A stretch of 64,000 nt of DNA from an uncultured Selenomonadaceae bacterium (GTDB lineage: Bacteria > Bacillota > Negativicutes > Selenomonadales > Selenomonadaceae): contig CAJOMO010000003.1 of the NCBI GenBank assembly GCA_905235685.1, positions 1-64,000 of the forward strand, read 5' to 3'. Numbering within the stretch: position 1 is the first letter of the stretch; every line of letters begins with the position of its first letter. Made by a program: the position numbers and the translations under genes. A model generated the notes under the pieces. The model was not told the DNA's origin and did no database searches. It was given only the letters and a program-made list of their open reading frames with translations. Below, piece after piece: positions 23,665-32,225 of this stretch.

Positions 23665-24135
23665 CTATTTTTCAGACCACTGGAAATAATCCGTGCCGGC
23701 GATTTTTCTGAAAACGGATTTGCAGTACGGGCAGACGAAATGATCCATCGTATTTGAAAAATCCGGTTTGCCGTTGACGATTTGCACAGGACCTGCCTCA
23801 ACAAAATCCATTCTGTCGCCGCAGCGCGGGCAAGGGCATTTACCGTCAGCTTCGCGTTTCAAAACTGTTGGCGGAATATCGCCCGTGGAAATGACGCGCT
23901 CGTGAGCCTGTCTTTCTTCCGGCGGCAAATCGAAAACGTTATAGTAGCCGGATTTTAAGAGTTCACGATAGAAAACGCCGCAGTGGTCGCAAATTTGGCG
24001 CGGCAAAGTGGCGTCCATATCGATTTTGCCGTCAACAATTCTGACGGGACCGCCTTCAGCTTTGCGTAAGTCGTTTTTACACGTTGGACAGACTAATTTT
24101 TTGTTGCCGCCCATTTCCAATTTTACCAATCCCAT
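23665..24135 (-). CDS. Double zinc-ribbon protein of unknown function
   Basis: 156 residues with two related halves. Each half has CPxC...C(D/P)xC pairs: CPTC with CDHC, then CPRC with CPYC. Each also carries the phrase GPVRIVDGK or GPVQIVNGK followed by a short acidic stretch, so the domain was internally duplicated. No enzyme motif. It could be a rubredoxin-like or nucleic-acid-binding scaffold. ATG with GGTGA. Stands downstream of the propionate genes but is separated from them by a terminator. Confidence 0.8.
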   Translation of the reverse strand: MGLVKLEMGGNKKLVCPTCKNDLRKAEGGPVRIVDGKIDMDATLPRQICDHCGVFYRELLKSGYYNVFDLPPEERQAHERVISTGDIPPTVLKREADGKCPCPRCGDRMDFVEAGPVQIVNGKPDFSNTMDHFVCPYCKSVFRKIAGTDYFQWSEK

Positions 24136-24240
24136 ATTTCATCACCAAAACATTCTTAATTAGTAAACAAACACCTAAACTTTGCTGGTTATTTCAACAA
24201 GGATTAATACATTTCCTGCCGCGCGCCGAATTTTTTGGGA

Positions 24241-24276
24241 AATTAAAAGAGCCGCCGATAATTTCACCGACGACTC
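24241..24276 (-). terminator. Terminator of the methylmalonyl-CoA decarboxylase genes
   Basis: On the minus strand GAGTCGTCG pairs with CGGCGGCTC (G-T wobbles included), followed by TTTTAATTT, 23 bases after the biotin carrier stop. Confidence 0.8.
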
Positions 24277-24298
24277 CGCGGATTTTTGGAAAATTATA

Positions 24299-24697
24299 TT
24301 AGCCGAGAATTACAAGCGATTCGTGAGCTTTGACGCTTTGCCCCGCCGCAACGTTGAACTTTTTGACGACGCCGTCAGCGTCCGCGGTAATTTCGTTTTG
24401 CATTTTCATAGCTTCAAGAATCAACAAAACTTCGCCGGCTTTGACGGACGCGCCTTCGCTTGCAACAAGCTTGACGACTTTGCCAGGCATCGGTGAATCG
24501 ATTGAATGTTCGCCCGCGCCCGCAGAAACTTTCGCCGGAGCAGGAGCTGCCGCCGGAGCCGGAGCTGCTGCGGGTTTTGGCGCAGGAGCAGGGGCAGGTT
24601 TCGCAACGGGCGCACTGCCGCCGGAAGATTTAACTTCTTCGACTTCGACTTCGTACGTCGTGCCGTTCACCGTGACATTAAATTTTTTCGTTGCCAT
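24299..24697 (-). CDS. mmdC: Biotin carrier subunit of methylmalonyl-CoA decarboxylase
   Basis: 132 residues: an N-terminal [17 protein letters not shown] module, a flexible Ala/Pro linker (~residues 30-60, [11 protein letters not shown]-type) and a biotinyl domain with the biotin-accepting Lys in EAMKMQNEI. It carries CO2 between the carboxyltransferase and the membrane subunit. ATG 24697 is eight bases after GGAGG. Last gene of the cluster, followed by a terminator. Confidence 0.93.
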   Translation of the reverse strand: MATKKFNVTVNGTTYEVEVEEVKSSGGSAPVAKPAPAPAPKPAAAPAPAAAPAPAKVSAGAGEHSIDSPMPGKVVKLVASEGASVKAGEVLLILEAMKMQNEITADADGVVKKFNVAAGQSVKAHESLVILG

Positions 24698-24712
24698 TAA
24701 CATTACCTCCGA

Positions 24713-24847
24713 TTATTTGACGCGATTAGCCAGCGTCCAAATTTCGTTGCGTTTGACTTTGACGGCGACGACTCTGCCGCCTTGAGAAATTTGCTGTATT
24801 GCCGCAATTATAGCCGCGACAATTTCCGGTTTAATATTTTCAGCCAT
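24713..24847 (-). CDS. mmdE: Small epsilon-like subunit (MmdE/OadG C-terminus type)
   Basis: 44 residues, MAENIKPEIVAAIIAAIQQI then a basic strand VVAVKVKRNEIWTLANRVK. This is the pattern of the C-terminal part of OadG/MmdD delta subunits, which exists as a separate epsilon peptide in Veillonella. There is no membrane segment. It lies between mmdA and mmdC with GGAG nine bases before the chosen ATG. An ATG nine bases earlier touches that site. Longer frames overlap mmdA and are unlikely. Confidence 0.75.
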   Translation of the reverse strand: MAENIKPEIVAAIIAAIQQISQGGRVVAVKVKRNEIWTLANRVK

Positions 24848-24863
24848 CGCTGCCATCTCCTTT

Positions 24864-26393
24864 TTAGAGCGGAATATTGCCGTGCTTTTTGGTCGGTGCA
24901 GATTCGCGCTTACTTGCAAGAGCATTTAAAGCCGTGATAATCAGCGGACGCGTTTCTTTCGGCTCAATAATCATATCAGCGTAACCGCGCTCAGCCGCCT
25001 TGTACGGCGTTGCAAATTCTTCGACGTATTCAGCAGTTTTCTGATCTTTATCGGGGTCTTTGCGGAAAATGATATTCGCCGCGCCCGCCGGTCCCATAAC
25101 CGCAATTTCAGCGCTCGGCCACGCCATAACTTGATCCGCGCCCAATTCGCGGCAGCACATCGCAATATACGAGCCGCCGTAAGCCTTGCGCGTAATAACC
25201 GTAACTTTCGGAACAGTCGCCTCGCTGTAAGCATAAAGCATTTTCGCGCCGTGCCGAATTATGCCGTTATATTCTTGGTCAACGCCTGGCAAAAATCCTG
25301 GAACGTCGACAAGGTTAACCAGCGGAATATTGAAGGCGTCGCAGAAACGAATGAATCGCGCAGATTTATCGGAGGCGTTGACGTCAAGGCAGCCCGCCAT
25401 AACCGCAGGCTGATTCGCAATGATACCAACCGTCCGCCCGTCAAAGCGCGCAAAACACGTAATTATATTCGTGGCAAAATATTGGTGGACTTCGTAAAAT
25501 TCGCCGTTATCGACAATGCCGCGGATAACTTCCTTCATATCGTACGGCGCATTTGGATTATCGGGAATAATCGTGTTGAGAAAATCTTCCTGCCGGTCGG
25601 GGTCGTCGCCGGTGTCAACAATCGGTGCTTCTTCCAAATTATTGCTCGGCAAGAAACTTAACAAATATCTAATCTGATTAATACAATCCTGTTCATCTTC
25701 CGCCGCGAAATGCGCCACGCCCGAACGGCTGTTGTGCGTCATAGCGCCGCCGAGTTCTTCAGCAGTAACTTCTTCCGCCGTAACGGATTTGATAACCGCC
25801 GGACCGGTGATAAACATTTGGCTGGTATTTTTAACCATGTAAATAAAATCGGTAATGGCAGGGGAATAAACCGCGCCGCCCGCGCAGGGACCCATTATGA
25901 CGGAAATTTGCGGAATGACGCCGGACGCCGCCGTGTTGCGGAAGAAAATTCCCGCGTAGCCCGACAAAGCGTCAACAGCCTCTTGAATACGCGCGCCGCC
26001 GGAGTCGTTAATGCCGATAAGTGGCGCACCCATTTTCATAGCCAAATCCATAACTTTCCAGATTTTGTGAGCGTGCTTTTCGCCGAGTGAGCCGCCTTCG
26101 ACGGTGAAGTCCTGCGCGAACGCATAAACAAGCCGCCCGTCAACAGTGCCGTAGCCGGTAACAACGCCTTCGCCTGGCAAGTCCTTTTTCTCTTGCCCGA
26201 AATTTGTGCAACGATGCTTAACGAACATGTCAAGCTCAATAAAAGTGCCTTCGTCGAAGAACATTTCAATTCTCTCGCGGGCGGTAAGTTTGCCCTTGCT
26301 GTGTTGGGCGTCAATGCGTTTTTGCCCGCCGCCCTGCTGAATTACCTGTTTCTTCGCGTGCATTAAGTCAATTTTTTCTTGAACAGTCGCCAT
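24864..26393 (-). CDS. mmdA: Methylmalonyl-CoA decarboxylase alpha (carboxyltransferase)
   Basis: 509 residues of the acyl-CoA carboxyltransferase family. It moves CO2 from (S)-methylmalonyl-CoA to biotin, giving propionyl-CoA. Motifs: [50 protein letters not shown], a C-terminal [15 protein letters not shown]. Length and the small subunits downstream favour the Na+-pumping decarboxylase over propionyl-CoA carboxylase. ATG with AAAGGAG. The beta membrane subunit (mmdB) is not in the window. Confidence 0.92.
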   Translation of the reverse strand: MATVQEKIDLMHAKKQVIQQGGGQKRIDAQHSKGKLTARERIEMFFDEGTFIELDMFVKHRCTNFGQEKKDLPGEGVVTGYGTVDGRLVYAFAQDFTVEGGSLGEKHAHKIWKVMDLAMKMGAPLIGINDSGGARIQEAVDALSGYAGIFFRNTAASGVIPQISVIMGPCAGGAVYSPAITDFIYMVKNTSQMFITGPAVIKSVTAEEVTAEELGGAMTHNSRSGVAHFAAEDEQDCINQIRYLLSFLPSNNLEEAPIVDTGDDPDRQEDFLNTIIPDNPNAPYDMKEVIRGIVDNGEFYEVHQYFATNIITCFARFDGRTVGIIANQPAVMAGCLDVNASDKSARFIRFCDAFNIPLVNLVDVPGFLPGVDQEYNGIIRHGAKMLYAYSEATVPKVTVITRKAYGGSYIAMCCRELGADQVMAWPSAEIAVMGPAGAANIIFRKDPDKDQKTAEYVEEFATPYKAAERGYADMIIEPKETRPLIITALNALASKRESAPTKKHGNIPL

Positions 26394-26415
26394 GAAAAAG
26401 CTCCTTTCAGTCGCT

Positions 26416-26490
26416 TTTTAGGATTTAGGATATAGGATTTAAGATTTAGGGATTTTCCCTATTCACTAATTCCTAACTCCTAATTCCTAA
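26416..26490. repeat. TAGGATTTAGG inverted repeat, copy 2
   Basis: Between mmdA and mce. The left arm is TTTAGGATTTAGGATATAGG-like with TTTAGGG, the right arm CCCTATTCAC then TAATTCC, TAACTCC, TAATTCC. It ends directly at the mce stop codon. Confidence 0.8.
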
Positions 26491-26910
26491 TCAACCACGC
26501 TGGCAGAGTTCCAAAAGTACGCCGTGAGTAGCTTTCGGGTGAATGAACGCGATTTGCGCGCCGCCCGCACCTTTGCGCGGTTTTTCGTCGATAAGTTTAA
26601 CGCCTTTTTCTTTGAGGTCGGCAAGCGCCGCTTCGAGGTTGTCAACGCGCAATGCGATATGCTGAATGCCGCCGCGTCCGCCGTTTTTCTCGATAAATTT
26701 TTCAATCGGGCTGCCGGCTTCGCTCGCTACGAGAAGTTCAATTTCGCCGTGCTGCTTATCTTCGGTGGTCGGATAAAACGCGGTGGTAACTTTTTGTTCG
26801 GCAACGGTTTCCTCGCCGGTGCATTGCAAGCCGAGAGTTTTCCAAAAATCGCCGTCCGCCAAATCAGTTGAGGCAATGCCAATGTGATCGATACCCAAAA
26901 CTTTAAACAT
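26491..26910 (-). CDS. mce: Methylmalonyl-CoA epimerase
   Basis: 139 residues interconverting (R)- and (S)-methylmalonyl-CoA. Vicinal-oxygen-chelate fold: metal ligands in KVLGIDHIGIAS (His), GGIQHIALRV (His) and HGVLLELCQ (Glu), with EKNGGRGGI in the middle. The order mce-mmdA is the usual one in propionate producers. ATG with AAGGAG. Confidence 0.95.
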   Translation of the reverse strand: MFKVLGIDHIGIASTDLADGDFWKTLGLQCTGEETVAEQKVTTAFYPTTEDKQHGEIELLVASEAGSPIEKFIEKNGGRGGIQHIALRVDNLEAALADLKEKGVKLIDEKPRKGAGGAQIAFIHPKATHGVLLELCQRG

Positions 26911-26945
26911 TCGTCAAACACTCCTTACTAAAAAAATCGAATCCC

Positions 26946-27057
26946 GAGGCGCGCACGGATGCGCGCCCGAACCCGCCCGCCGCTAATGAGCGTGAAGCGA
27001 ATTATCCGGCGGGCTGCTTTCTTTGCCAGCGTTTCTTTCTAGAAAGAAATGCTGATA
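26946..27057 (-). repeat. Tri-hairpin intergenic element, copy 4
   Basis: Minus orientation between the nitroreductase and mce. Hairpin A is GCATTTCTTTC/GAAAGAAACGC with a very short loop. B has a different core (TAATTCGCTTCACGCTCATTA) inside CCCGCC/GGCGGG. C is GGGCGCGC/GCGCGCC type. Confidence 0.75.
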
Positions 27058-27061
27058 TTAA

Positions 27062-27658
27062 TCATCTAAAGACTTTAACGCGCTCTGACACGGGAACTTT
27101 TTCAATCGCGCCCGCCGGTTGTAATTTTTCGCCGAAAACCATTTCTGCAGCGAGTTCCCAATTATCCGGAATATTGAACGCCCGTATAATGTCAACGTTG
27201 ATAAGCGGGTTGTAATGCTGAATATTCACGCCCAAACCCATATTCTCAAGTTCCGTCCAAATTGCAAATTGGAGCATACCATTAGCCTGCGCCGCCCAAA
27301 TCGGAAAATGATCCGCATAGGTAGGGAATTTCTTTTGCATACCGTGAACAATATCAATTTCTTCAAAAAATAAAATCGTACCGTAAGCGGCTTTGAAGGT
27401 TTCAAGTTTCTGTTCAGTTTTGGCAAAAGCTTCTTCAGTCAAAATTTCCTTCATCTTGGAAATCGTGATATCCCAAACATTTTCGTGGTATTCGTCCATT
27501 GCTACGACAACACGCTGACTCTGAATATTGAAAGGCGAAGGAACTTCCTTAGTCATACGCTCGACAACCGCGATAATTTCAGATTCAAGCACCGGAATAT
27601 TTTTGCCCAGTGCGTAAATCGAACGGCGGTTAATGACAGCATTTGTAAAACAACTCAT
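27062..27658 (-). CDS. Nitroreductase-family oxidoreductase
   Basis: 198 residues, FMN-dependent nitroreductase fold. AVINRRSIYALGK is the FMN phosphate-binding start, SPFNIQSQRVVVAM the second contact, and NMGLGVNIQHYNPLI the C-terminal FMN loop. Substrate unknown. Relatives act on nitroaromatics or as NAD(P)H oxidases. Located between the CoA-transferase and mce, with a repeat on each side. ATG after AAAGGAAG. Confidence 0.87.
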   Translation of the reverse strand: MSCFTNAVINRRSIYALGKNIPVLESEIIAVVERMTKEVPSPFNIQSQRVVVAMDEYHENVWDITISKMKEILTEEAFAKTEQKLETFKAAYGTILFFEEIDIVHGMQKKFPTYADHFPIWAAQANGMLQFAIWTELENMGLGVNIQHYNPLINVDIIRAFNIPDNWELAAEMVFGEKLQPAGAIEKVPVSERVKVFR

Positions 27659-27685
27659 TAAAAAAACTTCCTTTCAGTCAGTTTT

Positions 27686-27757
27686 TTTAGGATTTAGGAG
27701 TTAGGGGTTAGGGTTTAGGGATTTTCCCCTATTTGCTAATTCCTAGCTCCTATTTCC
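27686..27757. repeat. TTAGGG inverted repeat, copy 3
   Basis: Left arm TTTAGGAGTTAGGGGTTAGGG-like, right arm CCCCTATTTGC then TAATTCC, TAGCTCC, TATTTCC. The right arm reaches the stop codon of the CoA-transferase gene. Confidence 0.8.
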
Positions 27758-29259
27758 TATTTACGCATATCGCCGGTTTTGAGGAAACGCGAATGAAAAC
27801 TCAACGCCTCGTCAATCAAATGCGGCGTATTAGCTTTTTTAGTTTCGACAAGAGCGCGCTCATAATAATCAAGAAGCATCGGCTTATAATCGGGGTGAGC
27901 GCATTTGTTAATAATTTCCAACGCACGGGAACGCGGCTCAAGCCCGCGCAAATCGGCAATTCCCTGCTCAGTGATAATGACGTCAACATCGTGCTCGGTA
28001 TGGTCAATGTGCGAACACATCGGCACAACCGAACTAATTTTGCCGCCCTTAGCTGTACTCGGCGTATAAAAAATCGTCAAATAAGCATTGCGCGCAAAAT
28101 CGCCGCTGCCGCCAATGCCATTCATCATTTTCGTGCCGCAAACGTGCGTAGAATTGATATTGCCGTAAATGTCGACTTCCAGCGCCGTATTCATCGCTAC
28201 GACGCCCAATCTGTGAACAACTTCCGGCGAATTGGAAATTTCTTCCGGACGAAGCAAAATGTACTTGCGGTACTTGTCAACGTCCTTGTAAAATCTGTTC
28301 ATACCGGCAGGCGACGGCGAAAAAGCAGTTCCCGAAGCAATGCGCAATTTCCCCGCGTCAATCAAATCAAGCATTGCGTCTTGAATAACTTCAGTGTACA
28401 CAACTAAATCGTGCATATCCGAATCGACAAAGCCCGCCAAAACCGCATTAGCCACATTGCCAACGCCGCTCTGCAACGGCAAAAGATTTTTCGGCATACG
28501 CCCCGCCGCAATTTCCTTGTGCAAAAATTCAAGCGTAAATTTCGCCATCTGCTTAGAATTTTCGTCAATCGGCGAAAGGTCGCGCGTGTGGTCTTTAATA
28601 TCGCACGGAACGATAAATTTAATCTTGTCGGGCGTGCAGGGAATGTAAGTCGTACCAATCCGGTCGTCAGCTTTTACCAACGGTATCGGCAAACGATTCG
28701 GCGGGTCAAGCGGAATATAAACGTCGTGAATACCTTCAAGCGCCAAAGGCTGAGTCGTGTTAATTTCGACAATAACAATATCCGCGCTTTGAACGTAACT
28801 TGCCGCGTTGCCCAATGAAGTTGTCGGAATAATATTGCCTTCCTCGGTTATCGCGCAGGCCTCGACAATCGCCGCGTCAATTTTTCCCAAATAGCCAACC
28901 CTAGATAACTGCGCGGATTCGGACAAATGCAAATCCAAATAATTCACAGTGCCGTCGTTAATTTCCGGACGAAGTTTCGCGTCAGTTTGATACGGCAGGC
29001 GCTGTTTGATGCCTTTGACTTCAGCCAATGCGCCGTCCATTTCCGGACCGGTTGACGCGCCCGTCCAAATGTTAACTGTGAAAGGATCTTTTTTCATGCG
29101 CTCCGCCAACGCAAGCGGAACTGCCTTAGGATACGCGGACGCCGTAAAGCCACTGCACGCTAAAGTCATGCCTGGCTTAATCCATTTCGCAACTTCCTCC
29201 GCGGTAACGATTTTGCTTTGCAAATCCTTATTCCGCACGCGGTCGCTAATGTCAATCAT
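27757..29259 (-). CDS. Succinate/propionate CoA-transferase (acetyl-CoA hydrolase family)
   Basis: 500 residues of the Cat1/ScpC-type family, moving CoA between propionyl-CoA or acetyl-CoA and succinate. AKWIKPGMTLACSGFTASAYP, PLQSGVGNVANAVLAGF, the active-site Glu in LVVYTEVIQDAML, NGIGGSGDFARNAY and the late TEQGIADLRGL match. With mce and mmdA it would close the succinate-to-propionate cycle by regenerating succinyl-CoA. The mutase is not in the window. ATG with AGGAG. Confidence 0.93.
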   Translation of the reverse strand: MIDISDRVRNKDLQSKIVTAEEVAKWIKPGMTLACSGFTASAYPKAVPLALAERMKKDPFTVNIWTGASTGPEMDGALAEVKGIKQRLPYQTDAKLRPEINDGTVNYLDLHLSESAQLSRVGYLGKIDAAIVEACAITEEGNIIPTTSLGNAASYVQSADIVIVEINTTQPLALEGIHDVYIPLDPPNRLPIPLVKADDRIGTTYIPCTPDKIKFIVPCDIKDHTRDLSPIDENSKQMAKFTLEFLHKEIAAGRMPKNLLPLQSGVGNVANAVLAGFVDSDMHDLVVYTEVIQDAMLDLIDAGKLRIASGTAFSPSPAGMNRFYKDVDKYRKYILLRPEEISNSPEVVHRLGVVAMNTALEVDIYGNINSTHVCGTKMMNGIGGSGDFARNAYLTIFYTPSTAKGGKISSVVPMCSHIDHTEHDVDVIITEQGIADLRGLEPRSRALEIINKCAHPDYKPMLLDYYERALVETKKANTPHLIDEALSFHSRFLKTGDMRK

Positions 29260-29299
29260 AAATTAATCACTCTCCTAAATCGATGCCCAAATTTTATAA

Positions 29300-29328
29300 A
29301 TCTTAACACGTTGAAATTTTTCAGTCAA
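29300..29328 (-). promoter_or_regulatory. Promoter of the CoA-transferase gene
   Basis: TTGACT and TAAGAT with 17 bp spacing on the minus strand, about 40 bases before the start codon. Confidence 0.7.
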
Positions 29329-29363
29329 CTGCACAGCCAGCTTTATTTTAGCCGAATTTGTGA

Positions 29364-29369
29364 TATAAT
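29364..29369 (+). promoter_or_regulatory. -10 element of the EamA transporter gene
   Basis: Perfect TATAAT preceded by TG-A, 26 bases before the ATG. The -35 (TTTATT region) is weak. Confidence 0.55.
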
Positions 29370-29395
29370 TGATAAAATTTTTGGGGAGGCTTTTT

Positions 29396-30274
29396 ATGCA
29401 AATACGCGGGGCGCTGATGTTATTGGGCGCGTCATTTTTTTGGGGAACAACTTTTGTCGCGCAGATGTCGGGAATGGACGGGCTCGGACCATTTTCGTAC
29501 ATGGCGGCAAGATTTTTCATAGGATTTTTATCGCTGCTGGCAATTTTGATTTACACGGCGAAATTTCGAGCGAAAGAACGTCGCGCAGGCAAATATTCAC
29601 GCGGCTTTTTAATCGGATTAATCGCGGGAATATTTTTATTCGTGGCAAGTTCAATGCAACAAGTTTCAATGCTGTACACCACCGCGGGCAAAGCGGCTTT
29701 CATAACCTGCCTGTACATAATGCTCGTCCCGTTGGGCGCGGTATTTTTGGGCAAAAAAATTCTGCGCGAAAATTGGATAGGCGCGGCGCTGGCGTTAATC
29801 GGCTTATATTTTTTGGCGATAAATGAAGAAATTTCAATAAACCGCGGCGACGTGATATTATTTTTCAGCGCGTTTATGTGGGCGGCGCAAATTTTATTCG
29901 TCGACAGATTTGCAAACAAAGTTGACGTAATGGAACTGGCGACGGCGCAAATTTTCACGGTAATGGTATTCAGTTTCTGCGCAATGGAAATTTTTGAAAC
30001 GCCGACAATTTCAGCAATGGCAAACGCGGCAATTCCGATTTTATATGGCGGCGTTATGAGTTCAGGCGCGGCATTCACTTTGCAGATTTACGGGCAAAAA
30101 TACGCCGAACCTTCAACGGCGGCAATTTTAATGAGCTTTGAATCAATTTTCGGCGCGGTTTCAAGTTGGCTGATTTTGGGCGAAGCTATGACTGCGCGAG
30201 AAATTTTTGGTTGCGCGCTGATGTTGGCGGGGATTTTCGCCACCCAATGGCGCGTTATCACCGGTAAACATTGA
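29396..30274 (+). CDS. EamA/DMT-family membrane transporter
   Basis: 292 residues with about ten membrane segments in two homologous halves. The first starts MLLGASFFWGTTFVAQ, the typical EamA opening, and the second begins near LFFSAFMWAAQILFVDRF. The end IFGAVSSWLILGEAMTAREIFGCALMLAG is the family signature. It exports metabolites or amino acids, substrate unknown. ATG 29396 lies seven bases after GGGGAGG. Confidence 0.9.
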   Translation: MQIRGALMLLGASFFWGTTFVAQMSGMDGLGPFSYMAARFFIGFLSLLAILIYTAKFRAKERRAGKYSRGFLIGLIAGIFLFVASSMQQVSMLYTTAGKAAFITCLYIMLVPLGAVFLGKKILRENWIGAALALIGLYFLAINEEISINRGDVILFFSAFMWAAQILFVDRFANKVDVMELATAQIFTVMVFSFCAMEIFETPTISAMANAAIPILYGGVMSSGAAFTLQIYGQKYAEPSTAAILMSFESIFGAVSSWLILGEAMTAREIFGCALMLAGIFATQWRVITGKH

Positions 30275-30302
30275 AGGAAATTTTTAAAAGGGCGTCGAAA
30301 TT

Positions 30303-31475
30303 ATGAATGATATTGTAAATTTTGAAGAGGACGGTACTATGGACGCGAACGAAATTCTGATAGGCGATTTAATCGAAAGTAAAGCCCCGTTGGCGCGTAC
30401 CGTTGTTAAGATAAAAGTTTTTGGCGTGGGCGGCGGCGGCGGCAGCGTTTTGAAACGGCTGGCTGAAAATGATTTTAATGATGTTGAATTGGTTGCCGTG
30501 AATACCGACGCGCGCGCGTTGAATCTTTTCGTGGATACGCCGATTAAAACTGTGCAGATTGGCGATAATCTGACGCGCGGTCACGGTACGGGCGGGAAAA
30601 TCGAACTCGGCGAAGAGGCGGCTAAACGCGACGCCGAAACTTTGAAACGAATGATGACGGGCGCGGATATGATTTTTATCACGGCGACAATGGGCGGCGG
30701 TGCCGGAACGGGCGCTGCGCCGATTATTGCGAAAATCGCTAAGAGCCTCGGAATTTTAACCGTGGGCGTTGTGACTGTGCCGTTCACTTTCGAAGGCAAT
30801 AAAAAAACCCGCATTGCCAACGAAGGAATTATCAAAATGCAGTCGAGTATGGACGCGCTTGTCATTGTCAAAAACGATAATCTGATGAAACTTTTGGACA
30901 ATAAGCGGCTGTCGGTTGTCGACGCCTTCAAAGCGGCTGATACAGTGCTCCGGCAGGCGATTCGCTGTATTGCCGAACTCATTTTGAATACCGGATTTAT
31001 CAATGTAGATTTTGCCGACGTTACGACGATTTTTCAGCAAAGCAGTTCGAGCGACGCGATTTTGGGAATGGGGCAGAGCAATATCAATGCGGTTAAAGCG
31101 GTGCAACAGGCGCTTGAAAGTCCGCTGATTGATCGCTCCTTGAAAGGCGCGCGCGGAATTATTTTGAATGTTACCGGCGACGAAAATTTGAGCCTGCACG
31201 AAGTCAACGACGCCGCCGAATACATTTACAGCCAAACAGAGGGCGAAGTCAACATTATCTTCGGTGTGGTTATTGACGAAAAAATGAACGGAATTATCCA
31301 GGCAATGATTATCGCCACGGATTTTGAAGACAGTATCGCGCTAAAATCGCCGCAAATGTCAATGCCGCGCTCGAAAATTAATATTCCCGCGCCGCAATTT
31401 CCCAGTAAAAGTCCTGCCGCGAAAAATCCCGCTGTGATTCCGCTGTTCGATTTCAAACGTGATAAACATGATTGA
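30303..31475 (+). CDS. ftsZ: Divergent FtsZ-family tubulin-like GTPase
   Basis: 390 residues. KIKVFGVGGGGGSVLKRL, VAVNTDARAL, the tubulin loop GGGAGTGAAP (usual FtsZ: GGGTGTG), VTVPFTFEGNKK and the synergy loop FINVDFADVTTIF are present. The Ala in the tubulin loop and the tail IPLFDFKRDKHD (usual IPxFLR) are atypical. No ftsA, ftsQ or mur genes adjoin, so this may be a second FtsZ or a relocated one. The start at 30303 is plausible; an ATG 12 codons later has GAGGACGG upstream. Confidence 0.88.
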   Translation: MNDIVNFEEDGTMDANEILIGDLIESKAPLARTVVKIKVFGVGGGGGSVLKRLAENDFNDVELVAVNTDARALNLFVDTPIKTVQIGDNLTRGHGTGGKIELGEEAAKRDAETLKRMMTGADMIFITATMGGGAGTGAAPIIAKIAKSLGILTVGVVTVPFTFEGNKKTRIANEGIIKMQSSMDALVIVKNDNLMKLLDNKRLSVVDAFKAADTVLRQAIRCIAELILNTGFINVDFADVTTIFQQSSSSDAILGMGQSNINAVKAVQQALESPLIDRSLKGARGIILNVTGDENLSLHEVNDAAEYIYSQTEGEVNIIFGVVIDEKMNGIIQAMIIATDFEDSIALKSPQMSMPRSKINIPAPQFPSKSPAAKNPAVIPLFDFKRDKHD

Positions 31476-32166
31476 CGAAAGATTTCAGCGGACGCGGCTG
31501 CTTTTGGGCGAAGAAAATTTTTCAAAGTTGCGGGCGGCGACTGTGGCGATATTTGGAATTGGCGGCGTAGGTTCATTTACAGCCGAGGCTTTGGCGCGCT
31601 CCGGAATCGGGCATTTGATTTTAATCGACAAAGACGCGGTTGACGTGACGAATATTAACCGGCAAATTCACGCGCTCACTTCGACGATTGGCAAGCCGAA
31701 GGTTGAAGTCCTGCGCGATAGAATTTTTGAGATAAATCCGGCGGCGAAGGTTGACGCCATCCAGAAATTTTATCTTCCCGACGAGAGCGCCGAGAATTTT
31801 TTTATTTGCCAATACGATTATGTTGTTGACGCAATCGACACAATAACCGCGAAAATTTCTCTTGCCGTGGAATGTCAGCGCCGCAAAATTCCGCTCGTAA
31901 GTTCAATGGGCGCTGGCAACAAATTGAATCCGGCGCTTTTCAAAGTTTCGGATATTTATAAAACTTCGGTAGATCCTGTTGCAAAAGTTATGCGGAAAAA
32001 ACTTCGGGAGCGCGGCGTCGAAAGTTTGAAAGTCGTTTACTCTGAAGAAGTTCCCAAAAAATTTGGCGCGGAAAAAATAATCGGAAGCGTGGCGTTCGTG
32101 CCGAGTGTGGCGGGCTTGATATTGGCGGCGGAAGTCGTACGCGATTTGATTGGAGGATTTAAATAA
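31468..32166 (+). CDS. tcdA: tRNA threonylcarbamoyladenosine dehydratase-like E1 enzyme
   Basis: 232 residues of the ThiF/HesA adenylating family. ERFQRTRLLLGEENFSKL, IFGIGGVGSFTAEALARSG (ATP loop), LIDKDAVDVTNINRQ and IDTITAKISLAVECQ match TcdA (CsdL), which cyclises t6A37 of tRNA. The late GSVAFVPSVAGLILAAEV is also typical. The ATG overlaps the ftsZ stop by eight bases. Confidence 0.9.
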   Translation: MIDERFQRTRLLLGEENFSKLRAATVAIFGIGGVGSFTAEALARSGIGHLILIDKDAVDVTNINRQIHALTSTIGKPKVEVLRDRIFEINPAAKVDAIQKFYLPDESAENFFICQYDYVVDAIDTITAKISLAVECQRRKIPLVSSMGAGNKLNPALFKVSDIYKTSVDPVAKVMRKKLRERGVESLKVVYSEEVPKKFGAEKIIGSVAFVPSVAGLILAAEVVRDLIGGFK

Positions 32167-32225
32167 AAAAATCTTTTCAAAACAAAAATAAATTATTAAA
32201 AAATTTCTTTGATTGGAGGGTTTAA

